64,000 nt of DNA from an uncultured Tolumonas sp. (GCF_963676665.1 NZ_OY781389.1:1-64000); one strand, 5' to 3'; counted from the first letter of the stretch, positions 18,941-29,675 are shown. Program-made: numbers and translations. Notes: generated by a model from the sequence alone, not told the origin.

Positions 18941-19195
18941 ATGCATCCAACCGAGATAGAGAGTATTCTTCGGGCCGCTCTCGCGCTGGACGAGTTATAT
19001 GTACAGGGTGACAATGGTCACTTTCAGGTCATTGCCGTTTCCGCACTGTTTGCCGGTATGAGCCGGGTCAAAAAACAGCAGACAATTTATGCTCCGTTAA
19101 CCGAGCAGATTGCCAGTAACGCTATCCATGCTCTGAGTATCAAGGCGTTCACACCAGAAGAGTGGCAACGCGATCGGAAACTGAACGGTTTTTAA
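18941..19195 (+). CDS. ibaG: BolA-family protein IbaG
   Basis: 84 residues from ATG 18941. BolA fold: [30 protein letters not shown] with the conserved His region, then a helix to DRKLNGF. IbaG-type BolA proteins bind monothiol glutaredoxin and iron-sulfur clusters and are linked to acid stress and envelope phenotypes. Placement between mlaB and murA is the typical gammaproteobacterial synteny. Confidence 0.92.
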   Translation: MHPTEIESILRAALALDELYVQGDNGHFQVIAVSALFAGMSRVKKQQTIYAPLTEQIASNAIHALSIKAFTPEEWQRDRKLNGF

Positions 19196-19230
19196 GAAGC
19201 GATATATCACTTCAGAAACCCGAATATTGA

Positions 19231-20502
<1,272 letters not shown>

Positions 20503-20523
20503 CTGTTATTTGGTTTTGATATA

Positions 20524-20553
20524 AAACAAAGGCACCCTCGGGTGCCTTTGTTT
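20524..20553. terminator. Bidirectional terminator between murA and degS
   Basis: AAACAAAGGCACCC and GGGTGCCTTTGTTT form a perfect 14-bp stem with a 2-base loop in the DNA. The A and T flanks give a T-tract in both directions, fitting the convergent genes murA and degS. Confidence 0.9.
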
Positions 20554-20554
20554 A

Positions 20555-21655
20555 TTAATGCGTATTAGCTTTACTAAACCGAGTATCTTCTTCCACCGTA
20601 ATGGTATGCACTTGCTGTTTACCATCACGCAAAATAGTGAATTTCGCCTTTGTACCTGGTGGCATTTCGGCAATGATGTCCATGGCATCACGAACATTGT
20701 TAATAGGCTTATCATTAATTTGTAATAACAAATCACCCCGTTGTAAACCACCTTTGACTGCTGGCCCATTGTTGTCCATGTTTTCAATCACTAAGCCTTG
20801 CGATACTTGATCATTCTGCAGCTTTGCGGTGACTGAGTCGATTTGTACACTTGAGATCCCAACATAACCGCGCTTTACCCGACCATGTGTAATGAGCTCA
20901 TCCATGATCCGTTTTGCCAGCTTATAGGGAATGGCAAAGCTGATGCCATAACCTTCCTGCGATGTTCCCAGATGATAAGCGCCGGCATTAATGCCGACTA
21001 ATTCGCCTCGGGTATTCACTAATGCACCACCTGAATTACCTGAGTTAATTGCCGCATCTGTTTGCAGTAGATCCTGACGACCATTACTGTCTGGTCCCAT
21101 GGTGCTTAAGCCAACTCGCCCAGTGGCACTGATGATGCCTTGTGTAATCGTTTGGCCAACATTATAGGGGTTACCAATGGCAAGCACGACATCACCCACC
21201 AACGGGGACAATTGTGGATCTTGCGGAATTTCCGGTAAGTTATCGGCTGTGATAGACAGTACGGCCAAATCAGTTGGTACATCAGCACCGACCAGTTCGG
21301 CAGACAGGATCCGGCCATCTTGTAGTGCGACAATAATCTGATCCGCATCAGAGATAACGTGGAAGTTTGTCAGCACATAACCGCGGCGACTCATGATCAC
21401 TCCTGACCCCAAACTTTGCGGTAATAATTCTTTCGTATCATTGAGGGTGGAATGCTGGAAACTGCGGGTGTAGATATTAACTACGGCTGGGCCTGCCTGG
21501 CTTGCAGCATAGGCATAACTCAGTGCGGGAGCATTCTGAGGATCAGAAGTGCCCAAATTCAGGAGATGCAGGCGAGGGACCCAAATAAGTAAACCTGCAA
21601 GCAACAGCCCTAACAGCACGGCTTTGCCGATATAACGTAAGGCTGAAATTAACAT
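20555..21655 (-). CDS. degS: Inner-membrane sigma-E stress protease DegS
   Basis: 366 residues from ATG 21655, preceded by GGGGAGGAG. One N-terminal membrane anchor, then a trypsin-like domain with His in LTNFHVISDAD, Asp in PTDLAVLSI and Ser in NSGNSGGALV, and one PDZ domain (GLVIENMDNNGPAVKGGLQRGDLLL). DegS senses misfolded outer membrane proteins through its PDZ domain and makes the first cut in RseA, releasing sigma-E. The single PDZ and membrane anchor separate it from DegQ upstream. Confidence 0.94.
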   Translation of the reverse strand: MLISALRYIGKAVLLGLLLAGLLIWVPRLHLLNLGTSDPQNAPALSYAYAASQAGPAVVNIYTRSFQHSTLNDTKELLPQSLGSGVIMSRRGYVLTNFHVISDADQIIVALQDGRILSAELVGADVPTDLAVLSITADNLPEIPQDPQLSPLVGDVVLAIGNPYNVGQTITQGIISATGRVGLSTMGPDSNGRQDLLQTDAAINSGNSGGALVNTRGELVGINAGAYHLGTSQEGYGISFAIPYKLAKRIMDELITHGRVKRGYVGISSVQIDSVTAKLQNDQVSQGLVIENMDNNGPAVKGGLQRGDLLLQINDKPINNVRDAMDIIAEMPPGTKAKFTILRDGKQQVHTITVEEDTRFSKANTH

Positions 21656-21741
21656 AGGCTCCTCCCCATTCATCTGAATGAAGAGAATAGCATATCTTTC
21701 AGGAAGATGGCCTGCAGAGACGGGCTCGCAGGCCAGATTGG

Positions 21742-23106
21742 TTATCGTAGAACCAGATACAGCGTTGCGTTACCACGACGGATATTCAAGGCCAGAATAT
21801 CGCTATGATTTTTCATCGCTGCCTGCAGTTCTTGTAGTGTGGCGATACGAGTACGGTTGACACCAATAATCACATCACCTTTTTGCAAGCCAGCTTGTGC
21901 TGCAGCAGAACGTGGTTCCAGTTTCGTGATCACAACCCCTGTCACATCGGCACCAGGCTCCGTATTACCCAGTGTTGCCCCCTCAAGAGCTGGATGGAGA
22001 ATGCTGGCCTTTGTTTCTGTCAAATCCGCTTGTTTCAGCGTGACATTCATTTCCTGTTCTTTACCATCTCGGATCACGCCCAATGTTACGGTTTTACCTG
22101 CCCCCATGGTGGCGATATTGGCGCGCAGCTCACCAAATGAACGAACAGCTTTACCGTTCAGCTTCACGATAATGTCGCCGGGTTTGATCCCTGCATTATC
22201 CGCGGCAGAATGTGGCATAACTTGGTTAACAAAAGCACCTTGTTGTTTGTCCGTACCAAAGGCTTTGGCCAGATCAGGGGTGAGTTCGCCACCCATGATA
22301 CCCAGCACTCCACGACGTACTTCACCATATTTCAGGATCTGTTCCGACAGGTCGCGCACCATATTCGATGGAATGGCAAAACCAATCCCGATATTGCCGC
22401 CGTTTGGACCGAGGATCGCGGTATTGATACCGATCAACTCGCCTTTCAGGTTGACCAATGCACCACCGGAGTTACCAGAATTGATGGCTGCGTCGGTCTG
22501 GATAAAGTTCTCAATATTTTCGATATTCAGTCCGCTGCGGCCTAATGCACTGATAATGCCCGAGGTTACAGTTTGCCCGAGACCAAACGGGTTACCAATT
22601 GCAATGGCAAAATCACCAACTCGGAGTTGTTCTGAATTGGCCAGTTTAATTTCTGTTAAGCCGTCAGCTTTAATTTGCAGTAACGCGATGTCTGATTGTT
22701 GATCCTCACCAATCTTTTTCGCTTTGACTTCCCGACCATCCTTGAGGGTAACTTTGATTTCATCGGCACCATCAACAACATGATGGTTAGTGATGATATA
22801 TCCCTTGGCTGCATCAATAATAACGCCCGATCCTAATGCCTGGAACGGTTGTTCCTGCACCTGAGCATCAGGGGCATCAGGCCCGAAGAAGAAACGGAAC
22901 TGCTCCGGGATTTCCTGACGGGTTACTTTTTTGCCTGACACCAGAATAGTGACCACTGCCGGTGTCACCTGTTCAACAACAGGGGCTAAACTCGGCATTT
23001 CCTGACCGTTAATACTTAACGGCAAGGCGGCCTGGGCAGGTAATGCAGATAAAGCCATACTCAAACTTAATGCTACCGCACTCAACATGTGTCGGGTATT
23101 GCTCAT
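21742..23106 (-). CDS. degQ: Periplasmic serine endoprotease DegQ/DegP family
   Basis: 454 residues from ATG 23106. Signal peptide about 1-29 (cleavage near AQAALP). Protease domain with His in ITNHHVVDGADE, Asp in QQSDIALLQI, Ser in NSGNSGGALVNLKGE, and two PDZ domains (GAFVNQVMPHSAADNAGIKPG; LEPRSAAAQAGLQKGDVIIG). The LA loop is short (FRFFFGPDAPDAQVQEQPF), favouring DegQ over DegP. Together with degS immediately downstream it forms the usual degQ-degS pair, which controls periplasmic protein quality. Confidence 0.94.
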   Translation of the reverse strand: MSNTRHMLSAVALSLSMALSALPAQAALPLSINGQEMPSLAPVVEQVTPAVVTILVSGKKVTRQEIPEQFRFFFGPDAPDAQVQEQPFQALGSGVIIDAAKGYIITNHHVVDGADEIKVTLKDGREVKAKKIGEDQQSDIALLQIKADGLTEIKLANSEQLRVGDFAIAIGNPFGLGQTVTSGIISALGRSGLNIENIENFIQTDAAINSGNSGGALVNLKGELIGINTAILGPNGGNIGIGFAIPSNMVRDLSEQILKYGEVRRGVLGIMGGELTPDLAKAFGTDKQQGAFVNQVMPHSAADNAGIKPGDIIVKLNGKAVRSFGELRANIATMGAGKTVTLGVIRDGKEQEMNVTLKQADLTETKASILHPALEGATLGNTEPGADVTGVVITKLEPRSAAAQAGLQKGDVIIGVNRTRIATLQELQAAMKNHSDILALNIRRGNATLYLVLR

Positions 23107-23184
23107 GCGCCACAACTCCTTACAAACAAGACCAGGTAATTACCAACTCATTGTTATATGACAACAATCACAGAAAAGAGTTCA

Positions 23185-23577
23185 TTAAGCTTTGTGATCA
23201 TTTAATAAACCAGACGGTTCACCGGAATAATCCAACGGTTGTTGCACACCGTCTTTAGCTGTTGCAATCGGTTCTTTTTCTTCCGCAGGCACGTCTGGCT
23301 GAAAATTATAGACGCTACTGCTAGTCAGTTTTTCACTGTGTTCAGCCATATGTTGAGACATGCGCTGATATTGGGTGTCCAGCTGTTCCATCAGGCTGGA
23401 GAAGCCAACAAAATGATCCTGAACATCGCGTTTATATTGCTCGAATTCTTTACGGGTTTTCGTTAGCTCTTTATGTAGTTTGGCGGCATCACCGGCTCTG
23501 GATGTGGCGCGTCCGGCGACAAAGCCAACAATCAGGCCAATAAGTACAAACAAAATCATGGTGAATTCGGTCATCAT
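23185..23577 (-). CDS. zapG: DUF1043 membrane protein ZapG (YhcB)
   Basis: 130 residues. One N-terminal membrane helix (about 6-24), then a long charged coiled coil (LHKELTKTRKEFEQYKRDVQ, DHFVGFSSLMEQLDTQYQRM) and a low-complexity tail. This is the YhcB/ZapG layout, an inner membrane protein linked to coordination of cell division and envelope growth. Two adjacent ATG codons (23577, 23574) are equally possible starts. It lies between degQ (same strand, 78 bases) and the divergent rplM promoter, the standard neighbourhood. Confidence 0.88.
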   Translation of the reverse strand: MMTEFTMILFVLIGLIVGFVAGRATSRAGDAAKLHKELTKTRKEFEQYKRDVQDHFVGFSSLMEQLDTQYQRMSQHMAEHSEKLTSSSVYNFQPDVPAEEKEPIATAKDGVQQPLDYSGEPSGLLNDHKA

Positions 23578-23767
23578 AACAACACCTTAATACATAGACA
23601 GGATACGGCCCCACTATAGCCGCAGCGGAAAAGTAAGTGTATCGCTTTTGTTATACCGATGCTAAGGAGTGTGACTTTGTAACCGAAAGCAGAAATCGAA
23701 TCGACAGTGATTCATTTTTTCCTAAGAATAAACTCAAAATCAAGATGCTTTTCTCATCAGCTTCTCC

Positions 23768-23943
23768 TATAATCTTGCGGCCCACGTTACAGGCCACCTC
23801 CGTAGACGGTGCCCACGCCGCTACGTGTGGACTAGCAACTCCTGCAGGTCTTGTATTCGAAGGGGTACAAGCGAAAGCATTCACAGATTGCGTCTTCAGA
23901 TAGACGTGATTGTTTTTTTATTTAGGTAATTTGGGTTTACTCG
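23768..23943 (+). promoter_or_regulatory. rplM-rpsI promoter and structured leader
   Basis: A perfect TATAAT at 23768-23773 is followed by a GC-rich discriminator (CTTGCGGCCC), typical of growth-rate-controlled ribosomal promoters; the -35 is poor. The about 160-base leader before rplM contains several short inverted repeats, among them GGCC/GGCC and CTTGTA/TACAAG flanking 10 bases. In Escherichia coli L13 represses its own operon through the mRNA leader, so this leader may be the equivalent autoregulatory target (inference). Upstream, 23578-23767 holds nothing else recognisable. Confidence 0.6.
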
Positions 23944-24372
23944 ATGAAAACTTTCGTTGCCAAGCCAGAAACCGTAAAGCGTGACTGGTACGTTGTTGAC
24001 GCAGAAGGCAAAACTTTAGGTCGTCTGGCTACTGAAATCGCTTCCCGTTTACGTGGTAAGCATAAAGCAGAATACACTCCGCATGTTGATACTGGCGATT
24101 ACATCGTTGTTATCAATGCTGAGAAAATCACTGTGACTGGTAATAAAGCTGCGGCTAAAACTTACTACTCATACTCTGGTTTTCCAGGTGGTTTGAAGTC
24201 TATTACTTTTGACAAATTGATCGTTCGCAAGCCAGAAATGATTCTTGAGATCGCGGTCAAAGGTATGTTGCCAAAGGGCCCGCTGGGTCGTGCCATGCTT
24301 CGTAAACTGAAAGTTTACGCAGGTACCGAGCACAATCACGCTGCTCAACAACCTCAAGTACTGGACATCTAA
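23944..24372 (+). CDS. rplM: 50S ribosomal protein L13
   Basis: 142 residues, the exact family length. [52 protein letters not shown] and [19 protein letters not shown] are standard L13 blocks. L13 binds 23S rRNA early in 50S assembly. It is followed by rpsI after 14 bases, a nearly universal bacterial pair. Confidence 0.98.
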   Translation: MKTFVAKPETVKRDWYVVDAEGKTLGRLATEIASRLRGKHKAEYTPHVDTGDYIVVINAEKITVTGNKAAAKTYYSYSGFPGGLKSITFDKLIVRKPEMILEIAVKGMLPKGPLGRAMLRKLKVYAGTEHNHAAQQPQVLDI

Positions 24373-24386
24373 TCGGGAGCTGGCAA

Positions 24387-24779
24387 ATGGCTGACAATCA
24401 ATACTACGGCACTGGCCGTCGCAAAAGCTCTACCGCTCGTGTGTTTGCTAAAGTAGGTAGCGGCGATATCGTTATCAACAAGCGTTCACTGCAGGACTAT
24501 TTTAGTCGTCCTACCGCTCGTATGGTGGTTATGCAGGCTCTGGAACTGGTTGAAATGACCGGTAAACTGGATCTGTATATCACTGTAGCTGGTGGTGGTA
24601 TCACTGGTCAGGCTGGCGCTATCCGTCACGGTATTACCCGTGCACTGATGCAATATGACGAATCACTGCGTCCTGCTCTGCGTAAAGCTGGCTTTGTTAC
24701 TCGTGACGCTCGTCGCGTTGAACGTAAGAAAGTTGGTCTGCACAAAGCGCGTAAGCGTCCACAATACTCCAAGCGTTAA
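24387..24779 (+). CDS. rpsI: 30S ribosomal protein S9
   Basis: 130 residues, normal length. [29 protein letters not shown] and the basic C-terminal tail ending [11 protein letters not shown], which reaches the P-site tRNA, are conserved in S9. Start preceded by GGGAGCTGGCAA. Downstream is a clear rho-independent terminator, closing the rplM-rpsI operon. Confidence 0.98.
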   Translation: MADNQYYGTGRRKSSTARVFAKVGSGDIVINKRSLQDYFSRPTARMVVMQALELVEMTGKLDLYITVAGGGITGQAGAIRHGITRALMQYDESLRPALRKAGFVTRDARRVERKKVGLHKARKRPQYSKR

Positions 24780-24812
24780 TTTTTACGCTTATACAGTATT
24801 TGTGTTGCGAAG

Positions 24813-24845
24813 AAACCGTCTGGCGAAAGCCGGGCGGTTTTTTTT
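24813..24845 (+). terminator. Terminator after rpsI
   Basis: AAACCGTCTGGC pairs with GCCGGGCGGTTT (12 pairs with two wobbles) around a GAAA tetraloop and is followed by a T-run. Classic intrinsic terminator. Confidence 0.93.
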
Positions 24846-24914
24846 ATCCAAAAAATACCCGTTCTTGTGCTATAAACAGTGTTTATTGTTATCAGTTTGT
24901 GTCGTAGCTCAAAC

Positions 24915-24929
24915 CCTGAAGGCTTCAGG
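24915..24929. promoter_or_regulatory. Palindrome upstream of glnB
   Basis: CCTGAAG-G-CTTCAGG is a perfect 7+7 inverted repeat 69 bases upstream of the glnB start. It could be a regulator site or part of the glnB leader. No binding family is recognised. Confidence 0.35.
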
Positions 24930-24976
24930 TAGTAGAAATTATCGGCGACAGGTATCATGTTGATAACAGGATGTAA

Positions 24977-25336
<360 letters not shown>

Positions 25337-25350
25337 TCTCTTCCGGTATG

Positions 25351-25401
25351 ACCACATCGTTGCTGTTTATGTTAACGGACGACGATGTGGTTTTGTTTTT
25401 T
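25351..25401 (+). terminator. Terminator after glnB
   Basis: ACCACATCGT and ACGATGTGGT form a perfect 10-bp stem (loop about 21 bases), followed by TTTGTTTTTT. Confidence 0.85.
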
Positions 25402-25435
25402 ATGACGATATGATTTGTTTTTGTGAGTAGTTGGC

Positions 25436-26020
25436 ATGTTGTTAAGATCGCTTTTCCTGCTAATGCTGTTTTTGTTGTCGGCGTGCAGCTCAACGACTAC
25501 AAATCGCCCCGATAACCCGGAGAATATCTGTGATATTTTCCGGCAGAACAGCGATTGGTACGATGCAGCGAAGGACATGCAAGCCCGCTGGAAGGTACCG
25601 TTGACCGTGTCAATGGCGATGATGTATCAAGAGTCCAGCTTCAAACATGATGCGAAACCGCCAATGGATTACTTCTTATTTATTCCGTTGGGCCGGCGCA
25701 GTTCTGCATATGGTTATGCACAAGTAAAAGATGAAGTCTGGGAAGATTATAAAGATCAGACGGGAAATAGCTGGGCGGATCGTGATGACTTTGCTGATGC
25801 GATCGATTTTATGGGATGGTATTCGTATAAAACCAGCCGGGTGAATAAAATTGCACCCTCCGATGCGTACAACCAATATCTTAATTATCATGAAGGTTGG
25901 GGCGGATTTCGTCGTGGCACACAAAATGACAAACGTTGGTTACTGAAAACCTCGCGTGTTGTGGAAGCCCGCGCGAAACGGTATGCCACTCAGTTTAAGC
26001 AATGTCGCAGTTCGCTGTGA
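25436..26020 (+). CDS. Lipoprotein with lytic transglycosylase (SLT) domain
   Basis: 194 residues. Signal peptide with lipobox LLSAC (Cys17), then a lysozyme-like SLT fold. The candidate catalytic Glu is in MAMMYQESSFKHD, followed by SAYGYAQVKDEVWEDYK and YLNYHEGWGGFRRG, as in the small lipoprotein transglycosylases of gammaproteobacteria. Probably cleaves peptidoglycan from the inner face of the outer membrane (inference). It stands alone between glnB and luxS, 24 bases upstream of luxS, and may be co-transcribed with it. The ribosome site is weak. Confidence 0.8.
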   Translation: MLLRSLFLLMLFLLSACSSTTTNRPDNPENICDIFRQNSDWYDAAKDMQARWKVPLTVSMAMMYQESSFKHDAKPPMDYFLFIPLGRRSSAYGYAQVKDEVWEDYKDQTGNSWADRDDFADAIDFMGWYSYKTSRVNKIAPSDAYNQYLNYHEGWGGFRRGTQNDKRWLLKTSRVVEARAKRYATQFKQCRSSL

Positions 26021-26044
26021 GCACCGAATTTTAGAGGAGGCAGC

Positions 26045-26554
26045 ATGCCGTTATTAGATAGTTTTACCGTTGATCATACTCGCATGCAAGCACCTGCTGT
26101 GCGTGTGGCGAAGCAGATGCAAACCCCGCATGGTGATCCGATCACCGTATTTGATTTGCGCTTTTGTGTACCAAATCAGCAGATTTTACCTGAGCGTGGC
26201 ATTCATACTTTAGAGCACTTGTTTGCTGGTTTTATGCGCGATCATTTGAATGGTAATGGTGTTGAAATTATTGATATTTCCCCGATGGGTTGCCGTACTG
26301 GTTTTTATATGAGTTTGATTGGTACACCGGACGAAGCGCGTGTCGCGGCTGCATGGCAGGCCGCTATGGAAGATGTGCTGAAGGTTGTTGATCAGGCGAA
26401 GATCCCTGAATTGAATGAATATCAATGTGGCACTTACCAGATGCATTCACTGGATGAAGCGCACCAGATTGCACGTGATATTCTGGCGCAGGGTGTGGGT
26501 ATTAATAAAAATGCGGAATTGGCTTTGCCATCCGATAAATTGGCTAGTCTGTAA
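26045..26554 (+). CDS. luxS: S-ribosylhomocysteine lyase LuxS
   Basis: 169 residues. Metal ligands are His54 and His58 in [14 protein letters not shown] and Cys128 in YQCGTYQ; the catalytic Cys83 is in [11 protein letters not shown]. LuxS splits S-ribosylhomocysteine into homocysteine and DPD, the precursor of autoinducer-2, as part of the activated methyl cycle. The homocysteine released is the substrate of MetE, also in this window. Strong AGAGGAGG site precedes the ATG. Confidence 0.97.
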   Translation: MPLLDSFTVDHTRMQAPAVRVAKQMQTPHGDPITVFDLRFCVPNQQILPERGIHTLEHLFAGFMRDHLNGNGVEIIDISPMGCRTGFYMSLIGTPDEARVAAAWQAAMEDVLKVVDQAKIPELNEYQCGTYQMHSLDEAHQIARDILAQGVGINKNAELALPSDKLASL

Positions 26555-26628
26555 ATATGGCACAAGAAAAATCAGGATCAGCGAAGCAGGAAGTCTCGCG
26601 ACATAACGGTTCAGGTCAAGGAGCAGAA

Positions 26629-26976
26629 ATGAATCAGGAATTACAGGAATGGCAGGAAGAGACGGCAGAGATCATTGCGGAGTTGCTGGAAGATGGTAGT
26701 GATCCGGATGTGGAATATCCGATCGAACACCATTTTGCGGCATTGGATTTCGACTGTCTGGAAAAGCTGGCGGTGGATCTGTACAAGGCCGGTTTTGAAG
26801 TCGAAGATGCGGAAGAAGTCGAGCTGGATGATGGCGCAATCGTGTTCTGCTTCGATGCGACCAAAGAAGGTAGCTTGAACGTTGAGCGTATCACGGCAGA
26901 GATTTCTACACTGTTGCCGTTGTGTAAAAAATACCACGTCGATTATGACGGTTGGGGCACTTACTTCGCGGAGTAA
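26629..26976 (+). CDS. rraB: Regulator of ribonuclease E activity B
   Basis: 115 residues from ATG 26629 with AAGGAG upstream; an in-frame start at 26557 would add 24 residues lacking family features. Very acidic protein with the RraB/YjgD pattern: ETAEIIAELLEDGSDPDVEY, PIEHHFAALDFDCLEKLAVD and CKKYHVDYDGWGTYF at the end. RraB binds the C-terminal scaffold of RNase E and changes mRNA decay. Followed by a terminator shared with the convergent pirin gene. Confidence 0.92.
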   Translation: MNQELQEWQEETAEIIAELLEDGSDPDVEYPIEHHFAALDFDCLEKLAVDLYKAGFEVEDAEEVELDDGAIVFCFDATKEGSLNVERITAEISTLLPLCKKYHVDYDGWGTYFAE

Positions 26977-27001
26977 TGCGATCCCCACTCTTGAAAATCA
27001 G

Positions 27002-27040
27002 AAGGCGGTCACCTGTAGATAACAGCGAGCCGCCTTTTTT
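27002..27040. terminator. Terminator between rraB and pirin gene
   Basis: AAGGCGG pairs with CCGCCTT across a 21-base loop; the plus strand continues with TTTT. Serves rraB and may also act on the convergent pirin gene. Confidence 0.7.
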
Positions 27041-27053
27041 GATCTCAAATAAC

Positions 27054-27896
27054 TCAAAGCTGACCAGATTGATAATCACTGATCGCTTGCTCGATCTGGT
27101 CGCGGGTGTTCATGACAAACGGTCCCCATTGCACGATAGGTTCCTTCAACGGCTGGCCGGATAACACCAGCAACTGATCACCGGCTTGCCCTTGCAACAA
27201 AACGCCATTCGCTTGTGTGTCATTGCTTAAGATTGCCATCCGTCTTGGTGCAATGCGCTGACCCGCGACGAGCGGTTGGCCTTGTACCACATACACAAAC
27301 GCATTGTGCTCAGTTGGGATCGGCACAAACAGTGGTGTGTCGTTTTGTAACTGCAGATCGAGATACAGTGGTTCAGTATCGGGGCGGTGTAATGGTCCGC
27401 GGCTCTCCAGCCAATCACCGGCAATCACTTTCACCTGATGTCCTTCGCTGCTGGTTAGCACCGGGATCTGCGCACTAGGCACTTCCTGATAGGTCGGTTT
27501 TGCCAGTTTGTTTTTGGCGGGCAGATTGATCCACAACTGGAAACCATGCATCAGGCCGGCAACTTGCTCCGGTGTTTCGGAATGCAGAATACCTTTGCCG
27601 GCAGTCATCCATTGCACATCGCCGGGGCCAACCACACCTTCATGTCCGGCATTGTCTTTATGGCGCATTTGGCCTGCCAGCATATAGGTGACGGTTTCAA
27701 AGCCGCGGTGCGGATGTTCCGGAAAACCGGCAATATAGTCATTCGGATCGTCAGAACGAAATTCATCCAGCATCAGGAAGGGATCAAGACGACGTTGCCA
27801 TTGCTGGGTCAGTACACGGATCAGATTAACACCAGCACCATCGCGGGTTGGCTGACCTTGTACGATATGTTCTGTTTTACGGCTGATCTGAGACAT
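27054..27896 (-). CDS. Pirin family protein
   Basis: 280 residues, a bicupin. The N-terminal cupin has the metal site FPEHPHRGFETVTYML (two His), then MRHKDNAGHEGVVGPGDVQWMTAGKGILHSETPE, the standard pirin block with further His and Glu ligands. Many bacterial pirins, such as YhhW of Escherichia coli, have quercetinase activity; physiological roles are unclear. It stands alone, convergent with rraB, downstream of the zinc locus with a 113-base gap, so probably a separate unit. Confidence 0.92.
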   Translation of the reverse strand: MSQISRKTEHIVQGQPTRDGAGVNLIRVLTQQWQRRLDPFLMLDEFRSDDPNDYIAGFPEHPHRGFETVTYMLAGQMRHKDNAGHEGVVGPGDVQWMTAGKGILHSETPEQVAGLMHGFQLWINLPAKNKLAKPTYQEVPSAQIPVLTSSEGHQVKVIAGDWLESRGPLHRPDTEPLYLDLQLQNDTPLFVPIPTEHNAFVYVVQGQPLVAGQRIAPRRMAILSNDTQANGVLLQGQAGDQLLVLSGQPLKEPIVQWGPFVMNTRDQIEQAISDYQSGQL

Positions 27897-28009
27897 ACTT
27901 CCACCTGTTGTTACATTTTATTTACAAGTGGAGTATGGCGCTAAATTAAGCGAAAAATAAGCGGATTATTGCCACTAAATCTTTCGATTTATTAGAAAGG
28001 ATGTCGGGA

Positions 28010-29053
28010 TCAATGTGGCATAAAGAAAGGGGAAACCTGGGTTGTGACGATTTGCGCCATGCCATAACCCATCACGATCAGTAAAACTCCGCCCAATAAT
28101 GAAAGAATTTCCAGACCGTAGGGTAACCACAAACCGGATGAACGGTGACTCAGCAGGCGAATAGCCAGATGGCGCATGCTATGGCTAAACCAGGCCAGCA
28201 GGCAGACCGTGCCTGCCGTACCCAGTGCCATCAATAACACCGCGGCAATGCCCAGCATGAAAAGGCCAATGGATTTGGCTAACACCAAAATCAGCAGTGC
28301 GCCGGTGCAGGGGCGGATGCCCATCGTGAACATGATCGCCAGCTGACCGCGCCAGTCTTGGGCTTCATTCAGCTGAGCGATATCCGGTGTATGCGCATGG
28401 CCACAGCCACAAGTATCAGTGTGCACATGTGAATGAAATGACGGGTCAGTATTGCGAATGCCAACCGTAGTTTTGCTGTTCATCGGTTGTATGCGTTGGA
28501 TTTTAATAGCATGGCCTGTGGATCGGTTGCGCCAAAACAGATAAAGCCGATAAGCGGCTCGCAGGCTGAGATAACCGCCGAGTAATGCGACCAACCAAAA
28601 ACTGACATGATCTAACTGCATACCAAATTGCTGGGCACGGATCTGTGTCCAACCGAAGATGGCGGCAACAATGGTCATCAGCAGGATGGCAACCAAGGCT
28701 TGCATCAATGCGGCACCCAATGAGATCCACATTGCGCGTTTTAGCTGACTGTTGTGCGTGGCCAGATAGGTGCTGAGTACGGCTTTGCCATGCCCCGGAC
28801 CAACCGCATGAAATACGCCGTAAAGAAAGCAAAGCCCCAGTAAGATGATTTTAGTTTCTAAATTAGGCGATAATGCTGCCCGTAATAGCACTGCCATCTC
28901 TTTGTGCAGTAGACCTTGCCATTGCAACATTTGCCAACTGAGCCACTGCCAGTGCAATACGCCTGCGAGCAATATTCCACACAGAGTTAGAAAGCCAGTG
29001 AGGAGTAAAGTAAAGTTAATACGATCTTGATATTCATTATTTATGGGTGGCAT
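28010..29053 (-). CDS. NicO/RcnA-family transition-metal transporter
   Basis: 347 residues with about seven membrane segments. GPGHGKAVLSTYLATH is the conserved metal-site motif of the NicO family, and MGIRPCTGALLILVLAKSIG is the second family block. A cytoplasmic or loop His/Cys-rich segment (SFHSHVHTDTCGCGHAHTPD, near residues 204-224) suggests zinc, nickel or cobalt binding. It overlaps the upstream DUF1007 gene by 13 bases. The same DUF1007-NicO pair recurs in many bacteria. In a Zur-controlled operon its likely metal is zinc (inference), but the direction of transport cannot be read from sequence. Confidence 0.85.
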   Translation of the reverse strand: MPPINNEYQDRINFTLLLTGFLTLCGILLAGVLHWQWLSWQMLQWQGLLHKEMAVLLRAALSPNLETKIILLGLCFLYGVFHAVGPGHGKAVLSTYLATHNSQLKRAMWISLGAALMQALVAILLMTIVAAIFGWTQIRAQQFGMQLDHVSFWLVALLGGYLSLRAAYRLYLFWRNRSTGHAIKIQRIQPMNSKTTVGIRNTDPSFHSHVHTDTCGCGHAHTPDIAQLNEAQDWRGQLAIMFTMGIRPCTGALLILVLAKSIGLFMLGIAAVLLMALGTAGTVCLLAWFSHSMRHLAIRLLSHRSSGLWLPYGLEILSLLGGVLLIVMGYGMAQIVTTQVSPFFMPH

Positions 29054-29673
29054 GTGAGTATAACCTTCTCCGCAAATAGGGTGCCTAAACCTTTATCACT
29101 TTGCTGTGTTACATCGAGAGCGGCAGCATATGCACTGATATCTTCCGGTGGCTTTGGCGTTTCTAATTTGGCGCTACATAATCCATTGGCATCATCAGAA
29201 ACAGAGACCGCACTGGCTTTATGATGCAACATTTCGACGTAGTAGGTGGAATCATAAATAGATAAGGTAAACGTATTCCCTTTTACTGGCAGCGGCTCTT
29301 TCAACGGCAACACAAAATGTAAATTGAGGTGATACTCCTCTTTTTCTGTGCGATAGGCTGTTGGCTTGGTAAACGAGACCGATTTTCCGTTGACCTTCAA
29401 ATGGGTTAGCCAGTTTTCTGAAGTCATAAAATCAATACTGTCTTTAGCAAACTGCTGATATTGCTGCGCGAGCGGTTCTTTTTTTTGTTTCATATCTTCA
29501 ATGATATTGGCGGAATACATATCATCGAAATGCCAAATCAGATCTAGCCCGGTTAACTGTTGCTGTTTATCAATCAGAAAGCGGGTTTGCAGATCCATCC
29601 AAGCGTGAGGATGAGCCATCGCCAACGGTGTGGCGAGGCTCATAAGTAAAAAAAGCACAACCTGTTTAAGCAT
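29041..29673 (-). CDS. DUF1007 periplasmic protein
   Basis: 210 residues with a signal peptide (about 1-20, cleavage at AMAHPHAW). The mature N-terminus HPHAWMDLQTRF is the family hallmark and could bind metal through its exposed His residues. Later blocks GLDLIWHFDDMYSANIIEDM and FVLPLKEPLPVKGNTFTLSIYD fit DUF1007. Always found beside NicO-type transporters (known association), and here overlaps that gene. Probable periplasmic accessory of the transporter. Gap of 2 bases to the upstream substrate-binding protein gene. Confidence 0.85.
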   Translation of the reverse strand: MLKQVVLFLLMSLATPLAMAHPHAWMDLQTRFLIDKQQQLTGLDLIWHFDDMYSANIIEDMKQKKEPLAQQYQQFAKDSIDFMTSENWLTHLKVNGKSVSFTKPTAYRTEKEEYHLNLHFVLPLKEPLPVKGNTFTLSIYDSTYYVEMLHHKASAVSVSDDANGLCSAKLETPKPPEDISAYAAALDVTQQSDKGLGTLFAEKVILTCHP

Positions 29674-29675
29674 GA

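Noticed and set aside
21839-22702. 287-codon open frame on the plus strand opposite degQ
   Set aside because: It is the mirror of a strongly conserved protease gene; no ribosome site or family features, Ser/Pro/Ile-rich shadow translation.
23637-23903. 88-codon open frame across the rplM promoter and leader
   Set aside because: It spans the TATAAT and the structured leader, has no family features and is better explained as non-coding.
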